In this document: one piece after another, positions 19,807 through 29,200 of the stretch | Layout: each line of letters starts with the position of its first letter | Position numbering within the stretch: position 1 is the stretch's first letter | Assembly (NCBI GenBank): GCA_027449865.1 | Contig: DAIDKV010000162.1 | Location: forward strand, 22,076-86,075 | Length of the DNA stretch: 64,000 nucleotides | Source of the DNA: Planctomycetales bacterium | Lineage (GTDB): Bacteria; Planctomycetota; Planctomycetia; Isosphaerales; Isosphaeraceae | Direction of reading: 5' to 3' | Notes under the pieces: model-generated | Database searches by the model: none | What the model was told of the DNA's origin: nothing | Seen by the model: only the letters and a program-made list of their open reading frames with translations | Translations under genes and position numbers: made by a program

Positions 19807-22203
19807 TCAGCCCGTCTCCGCTCGACGAGGGTCCGACTCGCCCGAGATCCCCCAGCCCCAATCGCGGATCTCGGGCATGTCCTGACCGTGCTCGGTGATG
19901 TAATGCCGGTGTTCGATTAGCTTGTCGCGAACCGCCTGCTTCACATAGGCCGCCGAGCTTCCAAGCTGCGGGAGGCGATCCACCACGTCGCTCACCAGGT
20001 GAAACCGGTCGAGGTCGTTCATCACCGCCATGTCGAACGGCGTCGAGATCGTTCCCTCCTCCTTGTAGCCGCGAACGTGCAAATTCTTGTGATTCGTGCG
20101 CCGGTACGTGAGCCGGTGGATCAGCCAGGGATATCCGTGGTAAGCGAAGATGACCGGCCTGTCCTTCGTGAAAAGTGTGTCGAAGTCGTGATCGGAGAGT
20201 CCGTGAGGATGCTCGGTCGGCGGCTGGAGCTTCATGAGATCGACGATGTTAACCACCCGGATCTTCAACTCTGGCAGCGACGCCCGAAGAATCGAGACGG
20301 CGGCGAGCGTTTCCAGGGTCGGGACATCCCCCGCGCAGGCCATCACGACGTCGGGCTCCGCTCCACGGTCGTTGCTCGCCCACTCCCAGATGCCAATTCC
20401 GGCCGTGCAGTGCTTGATGGCCGCGTCCATGTCGAGCCACTGTGGCGACGGGTGCTTGCTCGCCACAATCACGTTGACGTAGTGCCTGCTCCTCAGACAG
20501 TGGTCCATCACGGAGAGCAGGCAGTTCGCGTCCGGCGGCAGATAGACACGAATCACCTCGGCTTTCTTGTTCACCACGTGATCGATGAAACCCGGATCCT
20601 GGTGGGTGAACCCGTTGTGGTCCTGCCGCCAGACGTGCGAGGACAGCAGGATGTTCAGACTTGCGATCGGCCGCCGCCACGGGATGTTCCGGGTGACCTT
20701 CAGCCACTTCGCGTGCTGGTTGAACATCGAATCGATGATGTGGATAAACGCTTCGTAGCAGTTGAACAGGCCGTGCCGGCCGGTCAGGAGGTATCCCTCC
20801 AGCCATCCCTCGCACTGATGCTCGCTGAGCATCTCCATCACCCGGCCTGATCTCGCCAGGTGGTCATCGGTCGAGACGACCTCTGCCTCCCACTGTTTGC
20901 CCGTGGCTTCGAGGACGGCGGTCAGCCGGTTCGATGCCGTCTCGTCAGGTCCGAAGATCCGGAAGTTTCTCAGATCGGCGTTGAGCTTGATCACGTCGCG
21001 AAGGAACTGGCCGCAGATCCGGGTGTCCTCCCCTTGCACCTTGCCCGGCGCGGGGACGTCGAGGGCATAGTCGCGGAAGTCAGGCAGGCGTAGGTCACGG
21101 AGCAGGAGACCGCCGTTGGCGTGCGGATTGGCTCCCATCCGTCTCTCGCCTTTCGGGGCCAGCTCGGCGAGCTCGGCAAGGATCGTTCCCCGCTCATCGA
21201 AGAGCTCCTCGGGACGGTAGCTCCGGAGCCACTGCTCGAGCATCGTCAGGTGGCCGGGGTGCTCCGTCGGCTCGGAGAGCGGGACCTGGTGCGCCCGATA
21301 CGTCCCCTCGACTGGAAGACCGTCCACTACCTTCGGACCAGTCCACCCCTTCGGCGTGACCAGCACGATCATCGGCCACCGGGGACGCTCGGTCATGCCT
21401 CGTTCGCGGGCGTCGGTCTGTATGCGGCGGATCTCGGCGATCACTCGGTCGAGGGTCGAGGCCATGAGCCGATGCATCGCTTCTGGTTCGTCTCCCTCGA
21501 CGAAATGAGGCGTGTAGCCATAGCCGCGCAGGAGTGACTCCAGCTCATCTCGACCAATCCTCGCAAGGACGGTCGGATTGGCAATCTTGTATCCATTGAG
21601 GTGCAGGATCGGCAGAACCGCGCCGTCGTGAGCTGGGTCCAAAAACTTGTTCGAGTGCCAGCTTGTCGCCAAGGGACCGGTTTCGGCCTCGCCGTCACCG
21701 ATCACGCAGGCCGCGATCAGGTCGGGATTGTCAAAGACCGCTCCATACGCATGGCTAAGGCTGTAACCCAGCTCGCCTCCCTCGTGGATCGAGCCGGGCG
21801 TTTCTGGCGCGACGTGGCTTGGAATGCCACCTGGGAAGCTAAACTGCTTGAAGAGACGTTTCAGCCCGAGCGCGTCCTGAGTGATGCTCGTGTAAATCTC
21901 GCTGTAAGTCCCTTCGAGGTACGTGTTGGCCACCAGCGCCGGCCCGCCGTGCCCCGGACCGGAAAGGTAGATCATGTTCAGATTGTGTTCATTAATAATG
22001 CGATTCAGGTGGACATACACGAAATTCTGACCGGGGGTCGTGCCCCAGTGGCCGAGCAGCCTCGGCTTGACGTGTTCGAGCCTCAGCGGTTCCCTGAGTA
22101 ACGGGTTGTCGAGCAGGTAGATCTGGCCGACCGAAAGGTAGTTGGCGGCCCGCCAGTAGGCGTCCATCCGCCTGAGGAGCCCGGCCTCGAGCGTCGAATC
22201 CAT
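19807..22203 (-). CDS. xfp: Xylulose-5-phosphate/fructose-6-phosphate phosphoketolase
   Basis: Thiamine-diphosphate enzyme that splits xylulose 5-phosphate (and usually fructose 6-phosphate) with phosphate to acetyl phosphate plus glyceraldehyde 3-phosphate (or erythrose 4-phosphate). The 798-residue length is standard. Seen: [37 protein letters not shown], the TPP-binding [19 protein letters not shown], and C-terminal [10 protein letters not shown] and HPSPQWLD segments. ATG 22203 begins the family alignment and has a GGAAGGA-like site upstream. It is last in a minus-strand group with acetate kinase, which would convert acetyl phosphate to acetate and ATP. Whether it favours X5P or F6P cannot be told from the sequence alone. 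Confidence 0.95.
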   Translation of the reverse strand: MDSTLEAGLLRRMDAYWRAANYLSVGQIYLLDNPLLREPLRLEHVKPRLLGHWGTTPGQNFVYVHLNRIINEHNLNMIYLSGPGHGGPALVANTYLEGTYSEIYTSITQDALGLKRLFKQFSFPGGIPSHVAPETPGSIHEGGELGYSLSHAYGAVFDNPDLIAACVIGDGEAETGPLATSWHSNKFLDPAHDGAVLPILHLNGYKIANPTVLARIGRDELESLLRGYGYTPHFVEGDEPEAMHRLMASTLDRVIAEIRRIQTDARERGMTERPRWPMIVLVTPKGWTGPKVVDGLPVEGTYRAHQVPLSEPTEHPGHLTMLEQWLRSYRPEELFDERGTILAELAELAPKGERRMGANPHANGGLLLRDLRLPDFRDYALDVPAPGKVQGEDTRICGQFLRDVIKLNADLRNFRIFGPDETASNRLTAVLEATGKQWEAEVVSTDDHLARSGRVMEMLSEHQCEGWLEGYLLTGRHGLFNCYEAFIHIIDSMFNQHAKWLKVTRNIPWRRPIASLNILLSSHVWRQDHNGFTHQDPGFIDHVVNKKAEVIRVYLPPDANCLLSVMDHCLRSRHYVNVIVASKHPSPQWLDMDAAIKHCTAGIGIWEWASNDRGAEPDVVMACAGDVPTLETLAAVSILRASLPELKIRVVNIVDLMKLQPPTEHPHGLSDHDFDTLFTKDRPVIFAYHGYPWLIHRLTYRRTNHKNLHVRGYKEEGTISTPFDMAVMNDLDRFHLVSDVVDRLPQLGSSAAYVKQAVRDKLIEHRHYITEHGQDMPEIRDWGWGISGESDPRRAETG

Positions 22204-22398
22204 GGCGATGATCCTTCCCTCTCCGAAGTCTCTCGTTGATGGAACGGGGGATCAATCTAGCCGATCTCGGCGTGAGGTGCAACCGAGGGAGAGAGACCAT
22301 CGACCTGACTGCCGTCGACATCGACGGGACAATCAGGCCACCGCCGGATGCGGCTCGCGCACCCGGCGGGGCCAATCGGGCTCAGGGCCCGCGACGAC

Positions 22399-23319
22399 TT
22401 AGCGACCGGCGGAGGCCGAGTCGAAGATGTCGCACCACTCGCGATACCGGCGGGCGATCTCGGCAACGGCGGCCTCGCGGCTGAGCTTACCGTCTCGCCA
22501 TTCGACGCAGGGATCCCAGAAGCTGGTCCGGCCAACGGCGAAGCCGATGAAGCCGGGGACGGAGGCCGCCGTCTTGAGCCAGTGCCGGACCTTCACGTCA
22601 TCCTCACCGCGGCCGAGAATGATCCCGCCGACCTGGTCGCGACCGCCCCGCTTCATGGCCTCGACGACCCGCCTGGCGTCCTCGGCGGTCTCGATCCCCT
22701 CGATCTTCCAGACGTCGGCCTCCACGCCGGCGTCCTGAAGCTGGTGGATCGCGGCGATCATCAGGTCGGGGCGAAGCTCGCGGTCATACCGCTTCTTGTC
22801 GCCGCCCACCTTCTCAAGCTGGGCCTTCTCGGCCGGGACCAGCAGCTCGAACATGAACTTGCTTTGACCGACCGAATGCAGATACTTCGAGAGGCGGGCC
22901 AGTCGATCCGCCTGGCGGTGGTTCAGTTCGGGGTCGCCCTCGGGATTGAACCGGACCAGAACCTTGCAGAAGGTCGGTCGGAATTTCTCAATGTGCTTGC
23001 CGAAGTCGTCGCCGTACTCGAAGTCAAACTCATCCTGGCCGCTCTTCTCGGCCGGGCACGACGTGTTGTAACCGTGCTTCGCCGCGTCGGCCAGGATCGC
23101 CGAGCCAAACTGCTCGTCGACGAGGATGCCCGACTTGTCTTGCGGGACGCCGCCAGCCAGTGCCGCCTTGAAGCCGTCATAGATGACGCCCTTCATCTCG
23201 GCGATCTTCGCGGTCTGCTCGTCGCTCAGCGAGCCCGACCAGCCGAACATGTTCTTCTGGAACGTTCCTCGGTGATCGAAGGGCAGGATGTAGAGCGGAC
23301 GGTCGTAGCCGATAGCCAT
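22399..23319 (-). CDS. DUF2090 family protein, aldolase-like
   Basis: A 306-residue TIM-barrel-type protein of the DUF2090 family, the domain found at the C-terminus of IolC-type 2-deoxy-5-keto-gluconate-6-phosphate aldolases. Seen: LYILPFDHRGTFQKNMFGW, GVPQDKSGILVDEQFGSAIL, the segment KFMFELLVPAEKAQ, VWKIEGIE and GFAVGRTSFWDPC. A sugar-phosphate aldolase reaction is plausible; the substrate is unknown and no myo-inositol genes are nearby. ATG 23319 has AGGAG at a good distance and starts the family similarity; the open frame to 23496 overlaps the preceding gene. It lies between the unknown 207-residue gene (45-base gap) and phosphoketolase (195 bases). Confidence 0.82.
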   Translation of the reverse strand: MAIGYDRPLYILPFDHRGTFQKNMFGWSGSLSDEQTAKIAEMKGVIYDGFKAALAGGVPQDKSGILVDEQFGSAILADAAKHGYNTSCPAEKSGQDEFDFEYGDDFGKHIEKFRPTFCKVLVRFNPEGDPELNHRQADRLARLSKYLHSVGQSKFMFELLVPAEKAQLEKVGGDKKRYDRELRPDLMIAAIHQLQDAGVEADVWKIEGIETAEDARRVVEAMKRGGRDQVGGIILGRGEDDVKVRHWLKTAASVPGFIGFAVGRTSFWDPCVEWRDGKLSREAAVAEIARRYREWCDIFDSASAGR

Positions 23320-23363
23320 GTGCGTTCTCCTGGAAATTTCGTTGCGATCCGGAAAAGGGTACT

Positions 23364-23987
23364 TCAGAGTCCGAGGTCGGGCTTCGGCCAGAGCGGGCCT
23401 AGCGGCCCGGCGGGCGAGGGATCGATGGGGTCGCCCGCCTCGGGATAATGACCGAGCTTCAACTCTTGAAGCTTGCGGAAGTCCTCGGCGGCCCACCGGG
23501 TGAACTCGTCGGTCGATCCGACGGCCTCGGCGGCGTTGAGAGCGGCGGTGAAAGCTCCCATCGCGGCGAGATCGGCCGAGATGCCGGCGACCGGCGCTAG
23601 CGGCTGATTCCCGTGGCCTCCCATGATCCTGCGCTCGGCCGGCTCGTGTTCCTCGGCGATCGCGCGGGCCGCCGTCGCAGCGGCGTGAACCGCCCGAACA
23701 ATCGCCGCGTAGGCATTCTCGCGAATGATCTCGCCAGAGGCCGCCTCGTGAACGGCCTCAATCGCCACCACAGCCTGCTCGGCCGAGGAGCATGACTCGC
23801 CCCGGGCAAAGGTCTCCGCCACTCGCATGGCCTCGTCGGCCGCCGCCTTGACTCGCGCCGCGTCGGGATGCCCGTCCGGCAGAGCCGCGAGTCGCTCCAC
23901 TCGCCGGGCACATCGCGCCGCCAGAGCGACGATTGCTCGCAAGGGGAGTGTCTTCAGATCGTCGGCGGTGTATCTCATGTGGGTCAT
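23364..23987 (-). CDS. Alanine-rich helical protein of unknown function
   Basis: I do not recognise this 207-residue protein. It is alanine-rich and predicted almost entirely helical in residues 1-160 (LPLRAIVALAARCARRVERL, AAADEAMRVAETFARGESC). A Pro-rich tail follows. There is no signal peptide or transmembrane segment, so it is probably cytoplasmic. It sits inside the acetate kinase to phosphoketolase group: 100 bases after ackA and 45 before the DUF2090 gene, same strand. Context suggests a role in, or regulation of, that pathway, but this is inference. ATG 23987 and ATG 23978 are both possible. Confidence 0.7.
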   Translation of the reverse strand: MTHMRYTADDLKTLPLRAIVALAARCARRVERLAALPDGHPDAARVKAAADEAMRVAETFARGESCSSAEQAVVAIEAVHEAASGEIIRENAYAAIVRAVHAAATAARAIAEEHEPAERRIMGGHGNQPLAPVAGISADLAAMGAFTAALNAAEAVGSTDEFTRWAAEDFRKLQELKLGHYPEAGDPIDPSPAGPLGPLWPKPDLGL

Positions 23988-24087
23988 CTGGTATCTCCCC
24001 CGGAATTCCCCGATCGCTTAGGGAGTGGGCGATGGTCCCGACACCGGGCCTCGCCATCCTTTGATCGCTTTCCGACCTTTCCGGCGC

Positions 24088-25296
24088 TCAGCTCATCGAC
24101 GCCATCACGGCCCATGCCTGTCCGGCCATCACCAGTTCCTCATCGGTCGGGATCACGCGGACCTGCGTCGAAGCCCTGGCCGTCGAGATCAAGGGAGCTC
24201 CCTCGGCGTTGGCCCGATCGTCGAGTTCGATCCCGAGGAACCCCAGTCCCTGGCAGGCTTCGGCTCGGATCTCCGGAGCATTTTGACCGATGCCGCCGGA
24301 GAACACCAGGACATCCAGGCCGCCCATCGTCGCGGCCATCGCCCCGATTGCCTTCCGGACCGAGTAAACGAACAATTCGATGGCCTCGTCCGCCCGAGAA
24401 TCGTTCATCCGGTGGACCAGCAGATCGCGGATATCCGGGCTCGTTCCCGAGATTCCCAGCAAACCCGACTCGTGGTTGACCATCCGGTCGAATGCCTCGG
24501 ATGAGACGCCGGCCATTCGGGCGAGGTAGCCTGGCAAGCCCGGGTCGATGTCACCCGACCGCGTTCCCATGACAATTCCCGCGGCTGGAGTGAGGGCCAT
24601 TGTCGTATCCACCGGCTTCCCCTGATGAACCGCCGCCAGGCTTGCACCGCTGCCGAGATGCGCCAGGACAACCCGTCGGCTCGCGACCGTTTCCCCGGCC
24701 GCCTCAGCCAGCGCCCGCATCAGGTAGGTGAACGAGAGCCCGTGAAACCCGTAACGCCGGACCCCCATCTCCTCAAATTGCCGCGGGATCGGGATCATCC
24801 GGGCCACGCGTGGCAGGTCGCGGTGGAAGGCTGTGTCGAAGCAGGCCGTCTGAGGAACGCCGGGCATTCCCTCGACAAACTTCTCGATCAGAGCGATCTC
24901 GCCCGGTAGATGGTCGGGATCCATCGGGCTGACCCGCCTCAGTTCGGCGACCAGATCCGGCGTGATTCGGGCGGGCTCGGAGTAATGGGGACCTCCGTGG
25001 ACGACCCGATGCGCCACGCCGGCAATCGCCGATTCACCGACGTTCGCCTTCAGCCATCCGATCAGCCAATCGGCCGCCGCGGCAAGCTCGGGTGCCTCGA
25101 CATTCTGTTCGATACGGTCTCCGTCGTCGGGCAAGACGATGGCTCGCGTCCCGTGCAGGCCGATTCGTTCCACTCGACCGCGGAGGATCGCTGGCGAGTT
25201 TGCCTCGCCGGTCGACGGGAAGAGAGCGAACTTCAGGCTGGAGGATCCGCCGTTGACCGTCAGCAGGCAGGAGCGATCCGGACGTCGTCTCACCAT
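24088..25296 (-). CDS. ackA: Acetate kinase
   Basis: Converts acetyl phosphate and ADP to acetate and ATP (reversible; cytoplasm). The 402-residue protein has the usual length and motifs: LLTVNGGSSSLKFALF at the N-terminus (ASKHA phosphate loop), VAHRVVHGG, the active-site FDTAFHRDLP, RRYGFHGLSFTYL, AHLGSGASLAAV, and GIVMGTRSGDIDPGLP. The usual NAGSS is NGGSS here. ATG 25296 starts eleven residues before the first strand; the open frame continues to 25404 without similarity. First gene of the phosphoketolase group and divergent from an ECF sigma factor gene across 263 bases. Confidence 0.94.
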   Translation of the reverse strand: MVRRRPDRSCLLTVNGGSSSLKFALFPSTGEANSPAILRGRVERIGLHGTRAIVLPDDGDRIEQNVEAPELAAAADWLIGWLKANVGESAIAGVAHRVVHGGPHYSEPARITPDLVAELRRVSPMDPDHLPGEIALIEKFVEGMPGVPQTACFDTAFHRDLPRVARMIPIPRQFEEMGVRRYGFHGLSFTYLMRALAEAAGETVASRRVVLAHLGSGASLAAVHQGKPVDTTMALTPAAGIVMGTRSGDIDPGLPGYLARMAGVSSEAFDRMVNHESGLLGISGTSPDIRDLLVHRMNDSRADEAIELFVYSVRKAIGAMAATMGGLDVLVFSGGIGQNAPEIRAEACQGLGFLGIELDDRANAEGAPLISTARASTQVRVIPTDEELVMAGQAWAVMASMS

Positions 25297-25377
25297 CGCG
25301 GCGTTCTCGTCGGGAATGGGGATACGAACACCGATCAGGTTCCTCCGAGGGACTGATAGCCTTCCAACGAACGACAG

Positions 25378-25383
25378 TATAAT
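25378..25383 (+). promoter_or_regulatory. Possible -10 element upstream of ECF sigma gene
   Basis: A perfect TATAAT in the 263-base divergent region between ackA and the sigma factor gene, 177 bases before the sigma ATG. The -35 region is poor, as expected if an ECF-type or activated promoter is used. Tentative. Confidence 0.3.
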
Positions 25384-25497
25384 GGAGGCACGGGCCTGGC
25401 ACAATCGCGAGGCCCGTCCGCGCCGGGGCCGCCCACCTCCGATCGAGAGAGCTTCGGGGGTTCGCCGGGTCGGTGCCCGAGTTTTCGACGCCTATTT

Positions 25498-25530
25498 GGG
25501 AGAAGGGCCCACGACGTTGGCCCTTCTCCC
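25498..25530 (+). promoter_or_regulatory. Perfect 12-bp hairpin in the ECF sigma leader
   Basis: GGGAGAAGGGCC (25498-25509) is exactly inverted at 25519-25530 around a 9-base loop. It ends 29 bases before the start codon and is not followed by a T-run, so it is unlikely to be a simple terminator. It could be an operator or an RNA element controlling translation or readthrough. Confidence 0.45.
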
Positions 25531-25559
25531 GGACCCATCGCCGGGAGCGGATCAAGACG

Positions 25560-26219
25560 ATGGCCGCCGGACCAATCGATTTGCTTTCGAGGGCCCGCGC
25601 TGGGGAGACCGAGGCGCTGGGGGAACTGTGCGCCCTGTACCGGAACTATCTCCGGATGGTCGTTCGGACGGGCCTCGGTCCCCGGCTCCGCGAGCGGGTC
25701 GAGCTCTCCGATGTCGTGCAGGAGGCACTCGTCGAGGTTGTCCGGCAGTTTCCGCAGTTCACTGGTCAAACCGAAGCGGCGCTGCTGGGTTGGCTCCGTC
25801 GGTTGGTCGGTCAGAAGCTGGCGGATCTGGGTCGTTATCACAGTCGAGCCAAGCGTGCGGGCGGTGTGTCCGCTCGTCCGCTCGACGCGCCGCCCGACTC
25901 TAGCGCCCGGTCGGGCGAGGAGGGCGGCCGGCTACTCGACATGCTCTCGCTCAGCCAATCCAGCCCCAGTCAGGCCGCCAGCAAACGTGAACAGTTGGTT
26001 TTACTCGCCGATGCCTTCGCTGGCCTGCCGGTCAACGAGGCCGATGTTCTCTGGCTCTACTACGCCGAGAACCTCTCGTACGAGACGATTGGTCAGCGGC
26101 TTGGCCTGAGCCGCAAGTCGGTCCGGGGGATTTTTGCCCGCGGCCTCAAGCATCTGAAGCGTACGATGGAAGGGCCGCCTGGCGGCTCGCTGAGGTATGA
26201 CGATGGCTCCGCCCAATGA
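25560..26219 (+). CDS. ECF-type RNA polymerase sigma factor (kinase-linked)
   Basis: A 219-residue sigma70-family factor of the extracytoplasmic-function type. Region 2 (LRMVVRTGLGPRLRERVELS, SDVVQEALVEVVRQFPQFTG) lies in residues 30-90, and region 4 with its helix-turn-helix (NLSYETIGQRLGLSRKSVRG) at about 165-200. No anti-sigma gene is adjacent; instead the next gene, overlapping by some 17-23 bases, encodes a large Ser/Thr kinase, the arrangement known for kinase-linked ECF groups in planctomycetes. ATG 25560 begins MAAGPIDLLSRARAG, the usual start for the family, with GGGAG upstream; the frame also runs back to 25473 through the hairpin. Confidence 0.88.
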   Translation: MAAGPIDLLSRARAGETEALGELCALYRNYLRMVVRTGLGPRLRERVELSDVVQEALVEVVRQFPQFTGQTEAALLGWLRRLVGQKLADLGRYHSRAKRAGGVSARPLDAPPDSSARSGEEGGRLLDMLSLSQSSPSQAASKREQLVLLADAFAGLPVNEADVLWLYYAENLSYETIGQRLGLSRKSVRGIFARGLKHLKRTMEGPPGGSLRYDDGSAQ

Positions 26220-29200
26220 CGACCCGCGACCGATCGACCAGGGACCCGCGCCCGAGGTCGAGGAGGACGACGAGGACGACCGGCTCGGCGAGGCGATCGA
26301 GGAATTCCTCAGCCTTGTCGAGCGTGACGAGGCTCCGGATCTCGATTCCTTCGTCGCTCGATACGAGGACGACCTCCGAGACGAGCTTCGCGCAGCTCTC
26401 GAAGGGCTGGAACTTGTCCACGGCCTGGTTGGTCGAGGCGGCGGATCGGGCTCGTGGAGCGGCTCACACACCGGCTCGGGCCGCTGGCTGGAGTCGGGCC
26501 ACCGAATTGCCGGCTACAGGGTCGTCCATGAACTTGGCCGGGGTGGGATGGGAACGGTCTACGAGGCCGTTCACGTCGGCCTTGACCGCCCGGTGGCTCT
26601 GAAAGTTCTCGGAACTCACGCCGCGCCCGATTCCTCGGCACGCCGACGCTTTCTCAACGAGGCCCGGACCGCCGCCGGTCTTCATCACACGCATATCGTC
26701 CCAGTCTTTGACGTCGGACAGGTCGGCGGCCTCTGCTATTACGCCATGCAGCGAATCGAGGGGAACGGCCTCGATCGAGTGATCCGACACCTCCGCCGGG
26801 CTCGGAATGCCTCGGGACCAGCCGGAATGTCCTCACTCGTCGAGCCGGGCGCCTCAAACAGCTCGCGATTCGGCCAGATCTGGCTGCGAGTCTCGCCAGG
26901 ATGGCTCTGGCGCCATCCCCGGGCCGAGCCGGCCGTCAGCCCTCCACCGCGAGTCATCCCAACCGCCCCCTCAGCGCTCGGCGATTCGACCGCCTCTTGG
27001 GCGAGCCGGATCGGCCATCGGAGCCGCCTCGGCGCGCCGATGGACGGTGATACTTCCGGGTCCTTGCTCGCGCTGGAGGATTCTTTCTCCCGCGGAGGAC
27101 GCGGAACCTCGACCATCGGCGACGAGCCACCGCCGTTCGACCCGCCCCGCGGTTCCTTGTATTTCCGGTGGGTCGCCTCGGTCGGACTTCAAGCCGCCGA
27201 CGCCCTCGCGCACGCCCACCAACAGGGCGTGATCCACCGCGACGTCAAGCCGTCGAACATCCTGATCGACGCTCGGGGCAACATCTGGGTGACCGACTTC
27301 GGTCTTGCCCGTCGCCTGGCCGATCCCGGTCTCACCCACCATGATAGCCTGCTGGGCACCCCTCGCTACATGAGCCCTGAGCAGGCCCGGACCTCCGGCC
27401 AGATCGACGGAAGAACCGACGTTTACTCGCTCGGCGCCACACTCTACGAACTGCTGACCCTGCGCCCTCCGTTCGACGGCCGGAGCGCCGCCGAACTGGT
27501 CGATCAGATCGGACGAGACGATCCCGCACCGCCGAGAAAGTTCGAGCCGAGGGTCCCGCGCGACCTGGAAACGATTGTTCTGAAGGCTCTGGCGAAGCGT
27601 CCGGTCGATCGTTACGCCTCCGCCACCGAACTCGCCGAGGACCTCGCCCGATTCCTCAGCCATGCCCCCGTGAAGGCGCGCCGGATTGGGCCCGTCGGCC
27701 GACTCTGGCGAGTCGCACGCAGACACCCGCAAACCGCCGCCGTCACTGCTTCGGCCGTTGCGATGATCCTGGCGATCGCCACGTATTCCTACGTCCGCAT
27801 TCTCGGCGAGCGCGCCGCGGTCATCGACGCCAACAAGGATCTGCGTAAAACGCTCGACTCGCTCGAACGGGCCAATCGAGAGGCCCAGTCAGCACGTCGG
27901 GGTCAGCATCTCAAGACGGCGCAGATCCTCGAATCGCTCGATGGACCCGACCGACGCGCCAAGGGCCTGGAGCAGATCCGCAAGGCGGTTGCACTGAACA
28001 TTCCGCAGGAAGAGCTTTCCGAGTTCCGAGATGAGGCCGTCAACTTCCTCGTGATGCGAGACGTCGAGACCCGCCCCGCGCTGGAGACGCGATCGGGCGA
28101 TGGCCTGAGCTTCGGCCCGCAGGGGCACCGGCTCTGGTCGATCTCGCGCGAGAACAACGAGCTGGTGCTCTGGGACGTCGAGCAGGGTCGGCAGGTCCTC
28201 TCGCTTCCGCTTCGGGCGTCGAGCGAGCCGGCCGAGGCCATGGAGTCCGAGCCGTCCCCGACCAACTCAGGAACAAATCGATCCCGACCGCGTCCGGCCC
28301 AACCGCCTGGTCCTCCCCGGCTCACCGGTCGGACGCTCGCCACAGCCGGCAATTACATTGCTGCTCTGCTCCCCGACGGCTCCGGAGTTCAGCTCGTCGA
28401 CGCCATCTCGGGCGCCCCGGTCCGCCGGATTACCTCACCCGGGCGCGCGATTCTTGGATTGATCGCCGACCCTGAGGGACATCGATTGGTCACCGTGGAG
28501 CTTCGGCTCGAATCGCCCTCGGCTGACGTACACACCGATGAAGACGTCGATGCTCTGCCGCACTATCCCTTCGTCGTCAATCTCTGGGACATCGACGGCC
28601 TGGAGCACCGCGAACTCGATCCATGGCCGCCCTTGCGCCGAGGACCATCTTCCGGCCGCGATCGAACTCGCTCCGGCTCACCGCCCATGGTGGCGATCAG
28701 CCCCGATGGTAAAGTCGTCGCTGTCGCCTTGACTGGAGCCGGCACGCGAGGCGTCCGCCTCTTCCGCACCGAGACGGGATACGACGGCTCCCGCCGCGAC
28801 TGGATCGACACCCAGGGCGAGGTCACCGCGCTGGCGGTCGGCCCAGGCTCGCTCCTGGCGACGGCCGGGCGTGACCAGTCGATCCGCGTCTACAACATGG
28901 AAAACAGCGGCGGCCCCTCGCCGGCGCCGAGCTTCCAGGCCCGGGTGGCCAGCTTCATCCGCGTGATGCGGTTCAGCCCGATGGGGCTGCTCGCCATCTC
29001 GGGTTGGCCCGGACCGATCGAGATCTACGACCCGGCCGCTCAGGCGAGAATGGCGATCCTACCCGGTTCGGAGCAGTCGCACGACCTGGCCTTCTCGCCT
29101 GATGGCCGAACCCTGGCCGCCGTGGGTGCCTCCGGGAACACACCCCTCTGGACGATCCACGACTCCGCGGCGCGCTCTCAGGTCAGCGGCTTCGAGAACC

